Assembly (NCBI RefSeq): GCF_003148845.1
Contig: NZ_QGHA01000005.1
Coordinates: 366,795-430,794 of the forward strand
From: Mucilaginibacter oryzae
Lineage (GTDB): Bacteria; Bacteroidota; Bacteroidia; Sphingobacteriales; Sphingobacteriaceae
Reading direction: 5' to 3'
Length of the DNA stretch: 64,000 nucleotides
Shown: positions 62,922 to 64,000 of the stretch, piece by piece
Layout of the letters: each line of letters begins with the position of its first letter
Numbering within the stretch: position 1 is the stretch's first letter
Made by a program: the position numbers and the translations under genes
Notes under the pieces: model-generated
The model's database searches: none
What the model saw: only the letters and a program-made list of their open reading frames with translations
What the model was told of the DNA's origin: nothing

Positions 62922-64000
62922 ATGATTAAAAACTTAAAAGCCGCAGGCATTGCGGCTGTAATGAGCCTACCCGGCTTTACCGCTAACGCCCAGCAACCGC
63001 TATTTAAACTACTCAGCCCCGAAGAAACCAATATTAAGTTCCGTAACGATTTGGTTGAAGATGAAAAACTCAACGTATTATCGTACGAGTACCTTTACAA
63101 CGGTGGCGGCGTTGCTGTTGGCGATATCAATAATGATGGCCTTGAAGATTTGTTTTTTACCGGCAACCAGGGACCGAACAAGCTTTACCTTAATTTAGGC
63201 AAACTAAAGTTTAAAGATATTACCCAACAAGCCGGCGATGGCCTTGCAGGCAGGCCGGGCGATTGGAAAACCGGCGTTACCATGGCCGATGTTAACGGCG
63301 ACGGCCTTTTAGACATTTATGTATGCTACTCGGGCCTTGGCGATAATGCCAAACGCCGCAACCAGCTTTTTATCAATAAAGGCAATAACAAATTTGTTGA
63401 ACAGGCTAAAGAGTACGGCCTTGATGATCCGGGTTACAGTACCCAGGCCGTATTTTTTGATTATAATAATGATGGCAAGCTGGACATGTTCCTGCTTAAC
63501 CACAATGTTAAAAAAATAAGCAACCTGGAATTTGCGCAGGCCAAAGCCCAAACCGACGAACTGGCCAGCAATAAGCTTTTTGAAAACCAGGGCGGCCACT
63601 TTGTTGATGTATCGCAAAAAGCGGGCATCATTCAAAATCCGCTTACTTTTGGCCTTGGCGTAGCCATTGCCGACATTAATAAGGATGGTTACCAGGATAT
63701 TTACGTAACCAACGATTACAACGAACCCGACTACCTGTACATCAATAACGGCGACGGCACCTTTAGCGAAGACAGTAAAAAATGCTTCAAACACCTCTCC
63801 CAGTTTTCGATGGGGGTTGATATTGCCGACATCAATAATGATGGCAATGCCGATGTGATGACATTGGATATGCTGCCACCCGATAACCGCCGCCAAAAGT
63901 TGTTACAATTGCAGGAAAACTATGAATCGTTTGAGCTGATGCTAAACCAGGGCCTGTACAAACAATACATGCGCAACATGTTGCAGCTGAATAACGGCGA
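62922..64000 (+). CDS. FG-GAP/VCBS repeat protein (CRTAC1-like), partial
   Basis: A frame open to the right edge of the window (about 359 codons seen). It has a signal peptide (MIKNLKAAGIAAVMSLPGF, ending NAQ), then a series of calcium-binding FG-GAP blades: VAVGDINNDGLEDLFFTG, MADVNGDGLLDIYV, DYNNDGKLDMFL, IADINKDGYQDIYV and VDIADINNDGNADVM, of the type seen in CRTAC1/UnbV proteins with a beta-propeller. Extracellular or surface-exposed. Such proteins are often encoded next to SusCD pairs in Bacteroidota. Function unknown; the C-terminus is outside the window. Confidence 0.9.
   Translation, partial: MIKNLKAAGIAAVMSLPGFTANAQQPLFKLLSPEETNIKFRNDLVEDEKLNVLSYEYLYNGGGVAVGDINNDGLEDLFFTGNQGPNKLYLNLGKLKFKDITQQAGDGLAGRPGDWKTGVTMADVNGDGLLDIYVCYSGLGDNAKRRNQLFINKGNNKFVEQAKEYGLDDPGYSTQAVFFDYNNDGKLDMFLLNHNVKKISNLEFAQAKAQTDELASNKLFENQGGHFVDVSQKAGIIQNPLTFGLGVAIADINKDGYQDIYVTNDYNEPDYLYINNGDGTFSEDSKKCFKHLSQFSMGVDIADINNDGNADVMTLDMLPPDNRRQKLLQLQENYESFELMLNQGLYKQYMRNMLQLNNG

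Noticed and set aside
63309..63896. 195-residue minus-strand frame opposite the FG-GAP gene
   Set aside because: Hydrophobic shadow created by the repeated Asp/Asn/Gly codons; the plus strand shows a signal peptide and five FG-GAP blades.

Overview
The window looks like a chromosomal segment of a Bacteroidota bacterium of the Sphingobacteriaceae, most like Mucilaginibacter or Pedobacter. The grounds are a fused ccoN-ccoO oxidase gene, a SusC/SusD pair, tandem 800-residue MacB-type permeases, DUF4251 and DUF4097 proteins, weak Shine-Dalgarno sequences and TAnnTTTG-like -7 elements. No rRNA, tRNA, CRISPR array, phage or insertion sequence was recognised.

Layout. 1-6.4 kb, minus strand: cbb3 oxidase genes ccoI-ccoS, ccoNO-ccoQ-ccoP and a partial ccoH. 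Matching AATGA-N6-TCATT dyads lie about 80 bp ahead of both ccoI and ccoNO. 6.5-10.3 kb: an SDR/AraC pair, then an SDR and a TetR regulator that share a 16-bp operator. 10.6-29.5 kb: a large MacB-like ABC system with one adaptor, one ATPase, six full-length permeases, one decayed permease fragment and a DUF4097 protein. It forms two transcription units separated by a terminator. Each unit starts with the same regulatory module: two GTACG-N5-GWWACA boxes 22 bp apart, then a TGGYATG element exactly 54 bp away. The adjacent divergent NtrC-type regulator and histidine kinase (29.9-32.7 kb) are the obvious controllers.

32.9-41.2 kb: htpG, a DUF4251 protein, an ethanolamine module (permease, eutB, eutC) without microcompartment genes, a Tat-exported TIM-barrel protein and an orphan DUF5706 (Pycsar-effector-like) membrane protein. 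41.4-46.7 kb: a GH63-like glucosidase, a TlpA thioredoxin, a split YeeE/YedE sulfur-transporter pair and an unknown membrane-anchored protein. 47.0-51.6 kb: an unusual set made of an outer-membrane-barrel-like protein, a vanadium-haloperoxidase-like lipoprotein, an internally duplicated DoxX-like membrane protein and a second barrel-like protein. 51.8-54.6 kb: RidA, a D-threonine-aldolase-like PLP enzyme and an M19 dipeptidase, probably for D-amino-acid or dipeptide breakdown. 54.9-64 kb: a GH51 arabinofuranosidase, a redoxin-fold protein, and a SusC/SusD/FG-GAP locus cut by the window end.

The most striking observation is at 56.5-57.5 kb. The redoxin-fold protein contains no cysteine and no methionine beyond its start. 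Upstream on the same strand is a 35-codon reading frame ending in CRCCCQPV. This looks like a sulfur-sparing protein behind a cysteine-codon leader peptide, possibly a sulfur-starvation switch. Next in interest are the duplicated regulatory module of the ABC system and several families of intergenic palindromic repeats.
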